Shown here one piece after another: positions 45,801 through 56,756 of a DNA stretch of 64,000 nucleotides; position 1 is the first letter of the stretch; each line of letters starts with the position of its first letter. Under the pieces are notes generated by a model. That model ran no database searches. It was not told the origin of the DNA and worked only from the letters and a program-made list of their open reading frames with translations. The position numbers and the translations under genes are program-made. This DNA is from Abelmoschus esculentus (taxonomy: Eukaryota > Streptophyta > Magnoliopsida > Malvales > Malvaceae). The stretch is taken from the NCBI GenBank assembly GCA_035048815.1, contig JAUCBN010000036.1, forward strand, positions 2,676,001-2,740,000. The letters are read 5' to 3'.

Positions 45801-47431
45801 GGTACAGCCTGTGTAACGTAAGTTTAAGCTTCAGAGTGCTAAAATAATTTGAAACTCCAGTCAAGAAACTATGGTATACTTAAGAATCAGAATATTGGCT
45901 GTCAAAAATGCATGAGAAATTAGCCTAACTCAATCAATGTACTCGGATTCAAGTTCCATCTCTATGATCAGCTGTAGTTATTACCTTTTGTCCAATACTT
46001 TTTTTGAAGAAATCATCCATTACCTATTTAATGCTGTTAAGCTATATGGTTTTCGACTGTGCAGTGCTATCCCGGTGAAGATGATATAGCCGTTGCACGA
46101 GCCATTCTTATGTAAGCTCACCATAAAAATTCTCACTTGATTTGTAATTTTACTGTTCCTGTTGCCACTCCTTTTGATGCTGATCAATAATATAGAACAT
46201 ATCATAGATATTGCTTGTTCTTAGAATATATTTTGATTCACAGTAGGCTAAGCAAAATCATCATCAGAATGTGCCAACTTTTTTTTCTGTCAAATCTGTT
46301 GAAATTTTGTACGAGGCCATTATAAATTCCCATCTATTATAGGGATGTTAATTTCTTCTCAAATTTACATCGTTCGAACTCGGAAATAAAATCGAAACTG
46401 TTTATTTTGTAGTCTTAAATTGTGTGCTAATGAAGAAAAGTTATTTTTGCATGGTAGGCAACTGTCTCTGGGTAATCTTCAAGATGCTATTTCCCTTATG
46501 GATGAGTTAAGGAAACAAGTGCAATCCCAGGGGATTGATTTTCCGGTATCGGATTTGATTCAGTTTATCAATTTACTCTTGCTAACGTAAGTTACTCTTT
46601 TCTTTTATTTGGAAGATTTACCCTCATACTCATGTATAAATGCGTCGAGCACGAATAATGGAAACAAGAAAAGGAAAATGAAGAGTCGAGTAACATGGAT
46701 CTTTTGAATACATAAACAACTTAGAAAAATCTGCATGTACCCGTGTCAGACACATACTCATATCCGATACTAGTCCATGTAACATAGTGTGCAACAATAC
46801 AGACAAAGTTTCAGGAGGGATTATGTCATTATGGGAAAGTGCCGGGGATTAAGTTGACAAGTTTAGTCCCTCGAGTCATTTGCTAGTAATACTTTTCAAG
46901 GTTTATGTGCTTGAGTTGTGCTTCCTTAACCAGACATGTTCTGATCTCCAAACTACTGTAAATGTTTTCTGTTCGACTTTCGATTAGCTGAGCTATAAAA
47001 ACATAGGATTCCAACAGTGAATGTTTCCTTCAAATGATTTACTTTTAGTTAAAATCATCATGGATAGTTTTTAGCTTAGCAGCAGACAACCTTACTCCAT
47101 GTCTAGTATTTGGAACATGGTCCTATACATTGTTCTTAGATTCTTTTGTCTGCAGGTTGGAAAAAGAAACTCTGGCTCTTTTTACTGCAATGAGAGTGAA
47201 GTACAATGATAGCATCGATCGAGAACCCGTATTCAATGAGGTGCTCAATTGTGTGGCAATTAAATTCCATTACTCCCTCAGTCTCATGTTTTCACAAAAC
47301 TGCTAAGCGGCTTACATGTATTGTGTTCTAATACAACCCTGATTGTTCAGCTGCTAGAAGAAATCGCGGTGAAGTTCTACGGCGTACAGCGTAGAAATCC
47401 GTTCCAGGATATGTTCGGTGATCTTCTCTAG
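42848..47431 (+). CDS. GET4: GET4 homologue (guided entry of tail-anchored proteins factor 4)
   Basis: Cytosolic adaptor of the GET/TRC pathway: with GET5/UBL4 (and BAG6 in animals) it bridges the pre-targeting chaperones to the GET3 ATPase for ER insertion of tail-anchored membrane proteins. Eleven exons (42848-42925, 43279-43358, 43894-43972, 44396-44477, 44827-44977, 45122-45209, 45351-45434, 46065-46111, 46458-46586, 47156-47240, 47351-47431) give 327 residues, close to Arabidopsis GET4. The DUF410 alpha-helical repeat fold is recognised from YGAQQMYKSISARYVSAQRY, TCGSELAVMFVDAL, KLFPQIPVPTNF, LHTMLAEYIYSESPE, FVRGNNIKKFATTL and the C-terminal RRNPFQDMFGDLL. Introns 4, 7 and 9 carry dispersed-repeat tracts. 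All boundaries are GT-AG and phases agree. Confidence 0.95.
44525..44670. repeat. Dispersed ATGTC-GACA-type repeat copy in GET4 intron 4
   Basis: Contains ATATTACTTGGATGTATCTG, CATATTTGGAAGGTCAGATC and GGCATCAGACATGGATAC in the same order as copies in other introns (25615, 53700). It lies wholly in the intron; a reading frame crossing it into exon 5 is not coding there. Confidence 0.5.
45480..45840. repeat. Dispersed ATGTC-GACA-type repeat copy in GET4 intron 7
   Basis: Contains GACATCCGTGTCATATGC, GATCTATGTCCAAGTAACAT, CATATCCGTGTCAGACACGT and GGTACAGCCTGTGTAACG. The order suggests copies in both orientations. A related copy in intron 9 (about 46620-46800) shares CCGTGTCAGACACxTACTCA. Confidence 0.55.
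46620..46800. repeat. Dispersed ATGTC-GACA-type repeat copy in GET4 intron 9
   Basis: Contains ACTCATGTATAAATGCGTCG, CCGTGTCAGACACATACTCA and GATACTAGTCCATGTAACAT, closely matching the copy at 45775-45825 in the same gene. It is non-coding. Confidence 0.55.
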
Positions 47432-47710
47432 GTGATTATCGACATACCCTTGCAACTTCTATTCTGGAATTACAGGCATGAAAACTGATCTTCCCTACAA
47501 CTCAGTCAACAGCTTTCTGCTGCAATTTTGCTAGTAAACAACTTGTTTTCATCTTCCTGTACATGTTCTTACTCGGAATGTTCTAAAACTCACTGTGCAG
47601 ATGTCTGATGGACAAGAAACATGGCACTAGCTTGAATCTGAATGCAGGTTGGGTTGTGCCTTGGGTTTCAAGTTTCTGATTGATTTTATACTTGAGAAGC
47701 AATTCTTGTG

Positions 47711-47718
47711 TGTAAATA
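47711..47718 (+). promoter_or_regulatory. Pumilio-type element (UGUAAAUA) in the GET4 3' region
   Basis: TGTAAATA matches the UGUANAUA consensus bound by PUF proteins, and lies about 280 bases after the GET4 stop codon, in the probable 3' UTR. Such short words also occur by chance in AT-rich DNA, so binding is only a possibility. Confidence 0.3.
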
Positions 47719-47782
47719 TTTATGATATTATTTCATATTTATAACATTTTTCATTTTATGTCAGTTCAAAATCTTTACCTTT

Positions 47783-50493
47783 TGTAAACTGGGATGGTGA
47801 TCGTAGCGATCCCTTTTTTAAAAAACATTTAGTATTAGGTGTAAATGAAAATAGGGGTCACTAGTTTGAAAATTAGGAATTAAGCTAAAAATTAGAACTT
47901 TTAAATTTAAGGTTCAAAATTTGGGAATTAAGGCTTGAAAAACCTAAAAAGGAAGTTGAAAATTTTATTAAAAATTAGGGACTTGAAAAATATTTGGAAC
48001 GTTTAAAAATATTGGAGTCGCCACCGGTCACTTTTGGGTAGACCGGACACCGGAAAACCAGAGATTCGAAGTGCTTGGGTTCGAGAGTCGGTTACGGTTT
48101 AAAAACAGGTTTAATGTTTAAAAACTGCCCAAAAATTGGCACCTTTAAAATAAATTACCGCTTAATTAATTTTGGATATTTTTGAATTAAAGTGGCATTT
48201 AAATCATTTTTGTTTAAAGATTCGAATCAATTTTATTTTTACCGGGTCTCAATTCGAAGGCAACGCATACACCGCGACCATTGCATTGGAACACGGGCCC
48301 GTTACGACCGAATAAAGATGTTTAAAATTAAATTCATTAATTAAGTAGTGGATGTAGATTTGAACAAAATAAATAGATGTTACATGATGTATAACAATAA
48401 ATAGACACATGAACAATAATAAAAATAAACAAGTGAATAATAAATGACATAAAAGAGCATAACCAAAAGTGTATGAATGACAACATAATATAACATACAA
48501 ATATACAATAAAATGAAATGCATAAGTAACAAAATGAAGAACATATAAAATAAACATATATAAATAAGACAATAATGACATATAAAGAATGAATGAGCAA
48601 ATAAATTCACAAATAATAAAGATATGAAAATCAAATTAAAATGAATACTAACATGCCTTGACAAATAACAAAAGTATAGATGTACAGATGAAAAAAAAAA
48701 AACATGAGAAGACATAATACAAATAAAAAGCATAATATAAATGCAACCTAAGAATATCTTCATGAAACAAGCATACAAAATGACATAGCATAAATAAAAC
48801 TAGTGCAAACATGCGAATAAAAACGAAATAAACACATGACTAAATAAATGAAAACATGAAGAAAACAAAAATAAATACATGCATAAAAGCAAGTAAGTAA
48901 ATAAACGCAAATGAATAAATTAAATAAAATGACAAATAAAATAAATAAATAAATAAATAAACCCAAAACAAACAAACACAAAAAAGACATTGGAAATGGA
49001 TTTAATTAAAATAAAATTTAAAATTAAAATTAATATTTAAAATAAAACAAATTTATTTTCGGACAGTGACCGAATTGTAAGATCTTGAAAACATCTGAGG
49101 ACCTCTGAAATGATTAAACCAAGGGGAAGACCCTAAAAGAAAAGTACAGAACACGGAGGGACCAGGGAAAAATAAAACCAATTTTAAAACGGGTATAACA
49201 CAGAAATAAGGACGAAATCGAAAGATTCTGAAAACATGGGAGGACCTGGTACGTCATTTCGAGGACACGGAGGGTTTTAAGACCGAAATAGACCATTTCT
49301 TATTTGAAAACTGAGTATAAAAGACACTTAATAAATTAATCCAACCTTTTTTCATTATTTCCGAAACCAAAGATAAAAAAAAAAACCAAAACCTCTGTGA
49401 TGTTCATCTTATTAGATGAACATTCATCTTCAACCCAGAAAAAGCTTAGAAACCCAGAAACCGACGACCTCTTTTGGATTCCGGCCACCGCTAACGGTGG
49501 CCGGCGAAACCAAACTCTTTTATAAATCCCTCCTTTCGAAACCAAAACTCAGATCCAACCCTTTCTTTGCAAGAATAAGAACCCCAAAACACTTATTTTC
49601 TCTCAAAAATCAGATCAGAATCCCCCTTTTGCTTCGACACCAGAGAGGAAAACGGAGATCTCCTTCGGTTCGAATAAGGGGCGAAGAGAAAAAGGAGGAT
49701 GATACTAAAGACCGAAGAAGTAAACAACTACAGGTAAAAAAACCTTTTCTTTTTTCTTCCCTTTTGATTTCTTGCTAAAACGTATACCTCAAATGCTTTT
49801 AGTTCTCTATTGATTGTTGTGGTGGCCGAGAGACCTTACAAGATGATCCTTTTTCTCTTTATCCAGATTACAGAAAAAAATGAAAAAACTCTAGGATTTT
49901 TATGTTTCGCTGGAATATTGTCTTTTTCATGCATGCTCTGAAATCTCTGATTTATGTCGATTGCGTGCCCGACCTCGTCTGAACATTTTTATTTGTTGGT
50001 GATGTGTACGAAATTCTTCTGATAATTTGTGTTTTTTACTGCTGAAAACGTACGAATCCAACTGTCTTTTTTGTTTTTGTTTGTTTGTATGCGAGGTACG
50101 GTCATCGGAGGATCATCGGATGCGGTCGCCGGCGATCGGAAGCGGAGAAGTTGTTCAGCAGCTGAACAGTCGGGAGCGTGAGACACACGCGCGTGTGGGT
50201 ACTCGAACAGCCAGCGCGTGGGGCGCGTGCACCATCTGAAAACTTCTCCTCCTCTATCCGTGACCGTTAGATCAGATCTCGATCTAACGATCGAGATGAA
50301 GCTGCGCATGGAGAAAGGATGAAATTAGTTTTAGGGTTTTTTGGCCGGATTGGGCTCTGTTCGTGGGCTTGTATATATTTTTTTAATGTATTTGGGCTCT
50401 GTAATGTTTTTATGGGCTAATAACTATTGTAATAGGTTTGGGCCTTATTTTACTTCAAGTTTGGGTTTTAAAATTATTAGTTTTATTTATAAT

Positions 50494-50527
<34 letters not shown>

Positions 50528-51055
50528 TCATAAAAATAATAAAAATAATAATGATAAAAATAATAAAGGATGATAATAAAATAATGTAATAATATATTAA
50601 TGATATCATTAACAAATAAATCAATAAAAGAAAAGAAAAGAAATACATGTATAAAAATAAAAGAGAAGAAATATATGTATATCACAATAAGGACGAAAAT
50701 GTTGATAAACAAAATGGAGTAAAGTTTTTAAATAGTAAACCGATTTACCGAAAATTAAGGTTGAAAATAATATATGATATATACATATATATACTAAGAG
50801 GAAGTAGAAAGAACAAAATATTAGTTAGGTATAATTTTAACATATATATAAAGTAATATTTTTGTGATTTTTTAGTTTGTAATGAAAACAATTTAAATGA
50901 TAATAAAAGCTAAGACAAAAAATATGTAAAAGGTAATAATATTTACATAATTTAAGGGAAATAATATGTATAATATTTTTTGCATTTTTAATCAATAATT
51001 ACAAGTCCATTTCTCGAATTTAAATCGAAAATTAAAATCGGGTTTAACACCCCGG
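47783..51055. repeat. LTR-like retrotransposon-derived block (probable solo Ty3/gypsy LTR)
   Basis: About 3.3 kb unlike its surroundings. It begins near TGTAAACTGGGATGGTGATC, then has GGAGTCGCCACCGGTCAC and an AGACCGGACACCGG tract, wording I remember as common in long plant Ty3/gypsy LTRs; a low-complexity AAATAA tract (48350-48970); an ACATCTGAGGACCTCTGAAA / AACATGGGAGGACCTGG pair; a GC-richer section around 49400-50330 with CCGGCCACCGCTAACGGTGG and GTCGCCGGCGATCGG; and an (AAT)n run. It closes near GGGTTTAACACCCCGGATAA. I could not identify exact TG...CA termini, a target duplication, a primer site or gag-pol. Frames such as 49416-49778 inside it are not genes I can support. Confidence 0.45.
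50493..50523. repeat. (AAT)n microsatellite
   Basis: About ten uninterrupted AAT units followed by imperfect AAAAATAAT continuations to about 50575. Likely polymorphic. Confidence 0.85.
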
Positions 51056-52383
51056 ATAAAATTAGTGATTACAGTGATGTTGGACTAATCTGGGCAGATA
51101 TTATATACTTGCAACAATCTAGAAGAAGAGATGGTCTTCTGAATCTCACGTATCAAATTACCAGTTAGTTATCTTGTTATTGGAATTTATCAAAATAAGG
51201 GAATAAAGGGACGTATCGATACGACGATACGTAAAAAAAATCGTATCAGTATAAACTCTTCTAATTATCAATACGATTTAAAATATATTAGTCCTCGAAG
51301 TTTTTTTTAACACTTTGATTATTTAAAATTATTTTAAATATGTCAAAAATCTTTTAAAAAACGTTTAAACATATTTTTTTATGTTTATAATCTTTTGAAT
51401 ATTTTTATAAAATTATTTAAATTTAAAAATATTTTTAATTTAAATAATATCAAAAATAAATATCTTAATACTCTTCGTAAGTTCCAACTTCTTCTTAACT
51501 CTCCTAATCTCATAGATTCTATAATTGTTAGAAAATGATTTTTATATCTTCAGTAATTTATTGTAATTTCTCTTTTCAATTCAAAAAATAAAATTAACGA
51601 TAAAGTAACATAAACGGGTAAAAATTAAAACTTAGTATTAAGTTTAAATATTATTAAATTTGATAATATTTTCAAGTTAATAATAATAGTTTTTGAGATA
51701 TATTGCGATAATTTAAATGTTCTTCGGTTGTTCTTAGGATGATAAAATAATATGAAGTTATCGGTTTTAGCTCGATCTAACCCAATAAAGATAAGTTTTT
51801 AATATATCGGATTTAAGTTAGATCAGATTATTATAAAGTAAAATTGGGGTTGGATGGGTTAGAGTTTAGATTAAAATAATTTAACCCGAAAAAATATATT
51901 TATATATACTTATTATATTTTTATATATTATATTTAATATTTTTACTAATAATTTGATCTAGGTTAAATTTAATCAATTTTTTATCAAAATATTATAATT
52001 GAATCAAAATAAATTATATCTTTTATTATATCAAATCAAATTAAATCAAAATTATAAGATATTAAAATGGGCCCAAATAAAATCAAAATAAATAATTTAA
52101 ATTTTGGATCGAAGGAGGATGCGATTTAGGCCGTTCCGTCCCGTTTCCTCCGTAGGCCCGTTCTTTTTCTAAGCCTAGCCGCAGGATAAAGTCGTCATTT
52201 CACAAAAATACAACAAAAACCTGTTCTTTGTCAATTTCCAATCTCCACGCTATGAAATTAAACTCTGTTAAACCCTAATATCCCCTCTCAGCCTGCAACA
52301 AATAAAGTTTCAAAATTTTACCCAATCTTTGTTATTGATTTCGATTTTAATTATTTCCTTTTCGATTCACCGAATCCCAAACA
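51056..52383. other. AT-rich intergenic DNA upstream of the CCCH gene
   Basis: AT-rich with no gene from 51056 to about 52090. The last 250 bases are less AT-rich (GGCCGTTCCGTCCCGTTTCC, TAAACCCTAATATCCCC) and form the probable promoter and leader of the CCCH zinc-finger gene. Confidence 0.5.
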
Positions 52384-55272
52384 ATGCCACCGAAGCAACA
52401 AGCGAAATCGAAAGCCGATTTGGCGAAGAAACAAAAAGTTGTTGAAGACAAAACATTCGGATTGAAGAACAAAAACAAAAGCAAAAATGTTCAGAAATAT
52501 GTTCAAAATCTCCAGCAATCCGTTCAACCCAAACCCGACCCGTCTAAAGTCGCCGCTAAGGTACCCTTCTGTATATGTCAATAGCAGAACAATGGATTTC
52601 ACCATTTTTTAGTTTCTTATGAAATTCTTATTTGTGAATAATTTTTATGTTAATTATTAGCTTGATTTAAATGAAACAATGACTATATTAGAATAAGCAA
52701 TGCAATTTTACTTTAATTTCAGTTTAATTAGTATGAGTTTTTATTGTTTTCTAGCAACTTTTAAGTGCTTATAAAATAAGTAGGAAATATAATTATAAAA
52801 TTGGTTCTCAATAATTTATGCTGTCTTAATGGTAATGTATGGATTTTGAAAGTGGGAATCTTTTGTTTGATATTTGTTAATTAACTTGCTAATTGTTATG
52901 ATTAACAGAAAAAGAAAGATGAAGAGAAAGCTAGAGAGAAGGAGTTAAATGACTTGTTTAAAATTGCTGTTACACAACCCAAAGTCCCTCCTGGTATGTA
53001 TAATGTTTGCTTTTGGAGCTGAATTTTTTCTTGGTTTTGTGTTTTATATTTAAATGTAAGATTATATAGTCGATAATGGAGGTTGGGGTACTGGATAGGT
53101 GTGGATCCCAAGTCCATAGTATGCGAATTTTTCAAAGCCGGACAATGTACGAAAGGTTTTAAGTGCAAGTTCTCTCACGATTTGAATGTTCAACGGAAGG
53201 GTGAGAAGATTGATATTTATAGTGATAAGCGCGACCAAGGTAATCGATGTACTTATATTTAGTAGTCAATACTTTTGACCTTTTTTCAGTATCAATAGGA
53301 TTTTGATTTCTTTTTGGGGTTATTTTCCTTTAGAAACAATGGAGGACTGGGATCAGGAAATGCTGGAGAAGGTTGTGGAATCGAAGAAAACAGAGTATAA
53401 CCAGAACAAGCCCACTGAGATTGTACTTAACTATTTTCTTTCTCAATCTATTCTTTTTTTAAGGCATTGATCAATAATCAGCGGTGAGGGATAGCTATGA
53501 AAGAATGGTTTTTGATGCAGAATTTAGTGTAATGAGGAGCAAAAACTTAGAATGTAGAAAATTATGCAGGCAATTAGGTTTTGTCAAGTGGACTCAGCTT
53601 TTTATGGCACTGATAATTACTAGGTGTTAATCTTAATTTAATTTTGGCTGTTAATGGTGGTTTATTTGACTTGGAAGAATAAAAAACTACGTTATTTATA
53701 CTCGGGATGTAGGTATGTGTTTAAACGGGGTTGTGCTCAAAATTTTTTTTTCTAAATTTTCCCATGTATTTAGAGAACCCTTGGAGGATCTTATCTTCAT
53801 AACATGTTAGACATAGGTTTCAGACACAGGTATTTTTAAAAAGTTTGAAGAGTTGCAGCAACATAATTAAGATCCAGTTAACCAGCAACTACGTAAAGTG
53901 TAAACCTCCTATATCTTTCTTTTGATCCTACCAGCCTTGTGCGATCTTCGGTCATGTTACTTCTCAGCAACTCACAAGCCATTCTTAACAGATCCCATTT
54001 CTTTGTGTGATTAGATATGTGCCATTGCATCCTTACTTTTAAATCCCTGGTATGTAGGTTTGCAAATACTTTCTGGAAGCTGTTGAAAAGAAACAGTATG
54101 GTTGGTTCTGGGTCTGCCCAAATGGTGGCAAGGATTGTCACTACAGACATGCCCTTCCCCCGGGATATGTTTTGAAGTCTCAAATGAAGGCACTTTTGGA
54201 GGAGGAGAGTGAGAAGATAACTATTGAGGAAGAGATAGAAAACCAGGTAAAATTATCATTTTTTATCTGTTATGCTATTATCACAACTGACTAGAACTGT
54301 TTTGACTTTCCTTTTTAATTTTTTTCTTTCTTCGCTCAATGAAAGTACCATTTTAGGTACTATGTGTAAACTATTTCGTGTTAATTGTACAGGTTTTCTT
54401 CTATTTTCTGTTATGATTGTTTATCTGATTTTTTTCAGCGTTCGAAAGTAGCAACGACGACACCAATGACTACTGAGTTGTTTATGCAATGGAAGAAGAA
54501 AAAGATGGAAGAAAGAGAAGCTAGTTTGGCTGCAGAACGAGCAGATAGGGCTAAGAATGATCGCATGAGGTATTATCTTCCTTTTGGTTTCTCCATGTAA
54601 AAAATATTCCACTCGAGCAAATCTTATTTATTTGTTTGTCAATTTCAGTGGCCGCGAGTTGTTTCTCTCGGATGCAAGTTTATTTGTGGATGATGCTGAA
54701 GCATACGAAGAATACCTGAGAGAAGAACCAGAGGTTACTGAGCAGAAAGTAAGTCTTCAATATCATTAAGAACTCTTAGTTATCCGTTTCTTCCCAAGTT
54801 TTTCCATTTCTTTGGAGAGTTTATCCATGTCCCGACATGGGTCAAACAGGTGTTGGACATGTCCTTCACTATTGGTGGTTCTTTGGATCTTGCAACTGCT
54901 TGTGAGCATGGATTGCAACAGGATATGTTATTTATCTTGGATTTTGGGCATCGAATTGTTATATGTAACAATGCCAAAATAATCCGAGTTGTTGCGGGTA
55001 GAAACTTATATTTTTACGGAGGCGAGCATCATGAATACTCAAATTAATGCCATCTCATTTGTTTCATATAAGCTCATTGTCATTAATTTCAGGTCAAGGA
55101 TGACTCAACGGCAGCTGGGCCAAGCCGTGGAGCTAATGCAGCTGCTGATTCTGAAGACGTCCTGGATGACGACGACGATGAACTTGACATGGATGAGCTG
55201 AATGAGCTTGAAGCTAGTTTGTCAAGAGCATCCATTCAAATTCAGGAACCAGGTATTCGTTCATCATCTTGA
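52384..55272 (+). CDS. CCCH zinc-finger protein, DFRP1/ZC3H15 type (C3H11/C3H21-like)
   Basis: Plant homologue of DFRP1/ZC3H15 (yeast Tma46), which binds and stabilises the DRG1-type GTPase and associates with translating ribosomes. Eight exons (52384-52560, 52909-52993, 53099-53239, 53334-53422, 54058-54246, 54439-54569, 54649-54748, 55093-55272) give 363 residues. The N-terminus is very basic (MPPKQQAKSKADLAKKQK, then FGLKNKNKSK). Finger 1 (about 94-115) is C-x7-C-x5-C-x3-H within CEFFKAGQCTKGFKCKFSH; finger 2 (about 165-193) is a longer C ... CPNGGKDCHYRH. A conserved MTTELFMQWKKKKMEER segment follows, then GRELFLSDASLFVDDAEA, and an acidic tail (DDDDDELDMDELNELEASL). The domain order matches the family end to end. 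Introns 4 and 7 contain repeat-like tracts. Confidence 0.94.
53690..53850. repeat. Dispersed ATGTC-GACA-type repeat copy in a CCCH-gene intron
   Basis: Contains TATACTCGGGATGTAGGTAT, CCCATGTATTTAGAGAACCC, TTGGAGGATCTTATC and GTTAGACATAGGTTTCAGAC, in the same order as in copies near 25615 and 44525. A shorter tract with TCCATGTCCCGACATGGG and GTTGGACATGTCC lies in a later intron at about 54820-54870. Confidence 0.5.
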
Positions 55273-56756
55273 GATTTTTAAAAAGGTGTCATCGTTGAAC
55301 TCGTCATCCTCGAAGGATTAAGAGTTTGTAAACCTAGCTTTTAACCGGCAACGAGAGACGTTTTGCTCGAAACCGGAACGAAGTTCTGTTGTGCACCGTT
55401 TTTGGCTCATTTAGAGCCTTCGTTACAATACTTGGTTGATGGTGGTATTTGTGGGACAATGGTATGTCCATTTTTTTTCCCTTCTTTTTGAATACTTTTG
55501 GAACATCATTTCCAGTCCAAAGCCAATAATTTCATATTGGAGCTTGGGATAAAAAATAATGAAATTATAACATTTTGAGAGCACAAAAATGAATTGCTTG
55601 GCAAATTTAGTCTCTCAATTTTATATAATATTTTTATTTTTTTTAATTTCTATTTTATTTTATATCTATTTTTTTAAAAATATAAACTGCATGTTTCACT
55701 ATCCCTGTATAATATCAATAGAATTTCAATTCATATTTTTAACCAAAAAAACATATTATTTTTATAATTTAATCCTTCAACTTTACATTTATTCAATTCG
55801 GATTTATATGACTATAATTTTTTCTGATCAATTCTTTAAAAATAATATTATAAATATGTTTTTTTTAAAAAAAAAATTAGATGACATTTATTTTATTAAG
55901 CAATATATTAAATCTTACTTGCACATGTAAAAAATGAAAAAATTATTTATGTATAGAATCAATCTATATTACAACTTTATAAATAACTATAATTATTTTT
56001 TATAAAAAATCAACAACTCAGACTTGAATTGGAAAAAATTCAAATTTATATAATAAGATATTGAATAAAATTATATTTAATTCGATCAGGTGCCCCTGAT
56101 TAAAAAAATCCTACCATAGGATAATATTAAGAATGCTAAAAAAACATGATACAACATATAAAGACAAGTAGCCAACCTTATTACTCAATAAATAGTGTAT
56201 TATTGAAATGATATATAAAAATGTGTTAAAATATGATACATTGAAAAAATCCATACAAATTATTCCTATGCATTCAGAATCCATTAGTAAAATAGGATGC
56301 TGAGTACATTAGGAATTAGCAAAATAAAAATACTAATCACATAATAAGCCAAAACTTGGTCATATATTTACATATATTTATATATGCATGAATTTAAATA
56401 TTCTCAACATTGAAATAGATTTCACCAAATTGAGGGACTCTACCTATTATTTAACCAATTTACACCCAAACTAAAGCCTTTTACAATCAATAGCTTCAAT
56501 CTTTACTTCCAAATGGATATGAAAAATATAAGCCATTCTCTGCTGTGGTTTCTCACATCTGGGACAACCACAGGTGAAGTCGAATACATGATTAGATATC
56601 GACCTGGATCTTATTCTGAAGATTTACTAGATTTGTGTTTATCTATTATGTTCTTTTCAGTGATGGATATGAAACTCACCATCCATGTCAGCTGTACAAA
56701 ATTGCGTTGATTTGCAGTCTTGTCGCGAAAGCGGAGAAAAAAGATGTCATATATGT
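55273..56756. other. Intergenic region between convergent CCCH and Pumilio genes
   Basis: The first 200 bases are the probable 3' UTR of the CCCH gene. From about 55580 to 56500 the DNA is AT-rich with no gene; a 113-codon frame near 55589 is Phe/Ile/Tyr-rich noise. From about 56500 it becomes the probable 3' UTR of the minus-strand Pumilio gene. Confidence 0.5.

Noticed and set aside
48249..48990. Overlapping minus-strand frames rich in Cys, Phe, Ile and Tyr
   Set aside because: They are translations of a low-complexity AAATAA/ACATAAAA tract in the LTR-like block; composition, not selection, keeps them open, and no domain is visible.
49416..49778. 120-codon plus-strand frame in the LTR-like block
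   Set aside because: It lies in the GC-richer part of a probable LTR and is Arg/Lys/Ser-rich without recognisable motifs; no gag or transposase similarity seen.
55589..55930. 113-codon plus-strand frame
   Set aside because: Phe/Ile/Tyr/Lys-rich product of AT-rich intergenic DNA with no conserved pattern.
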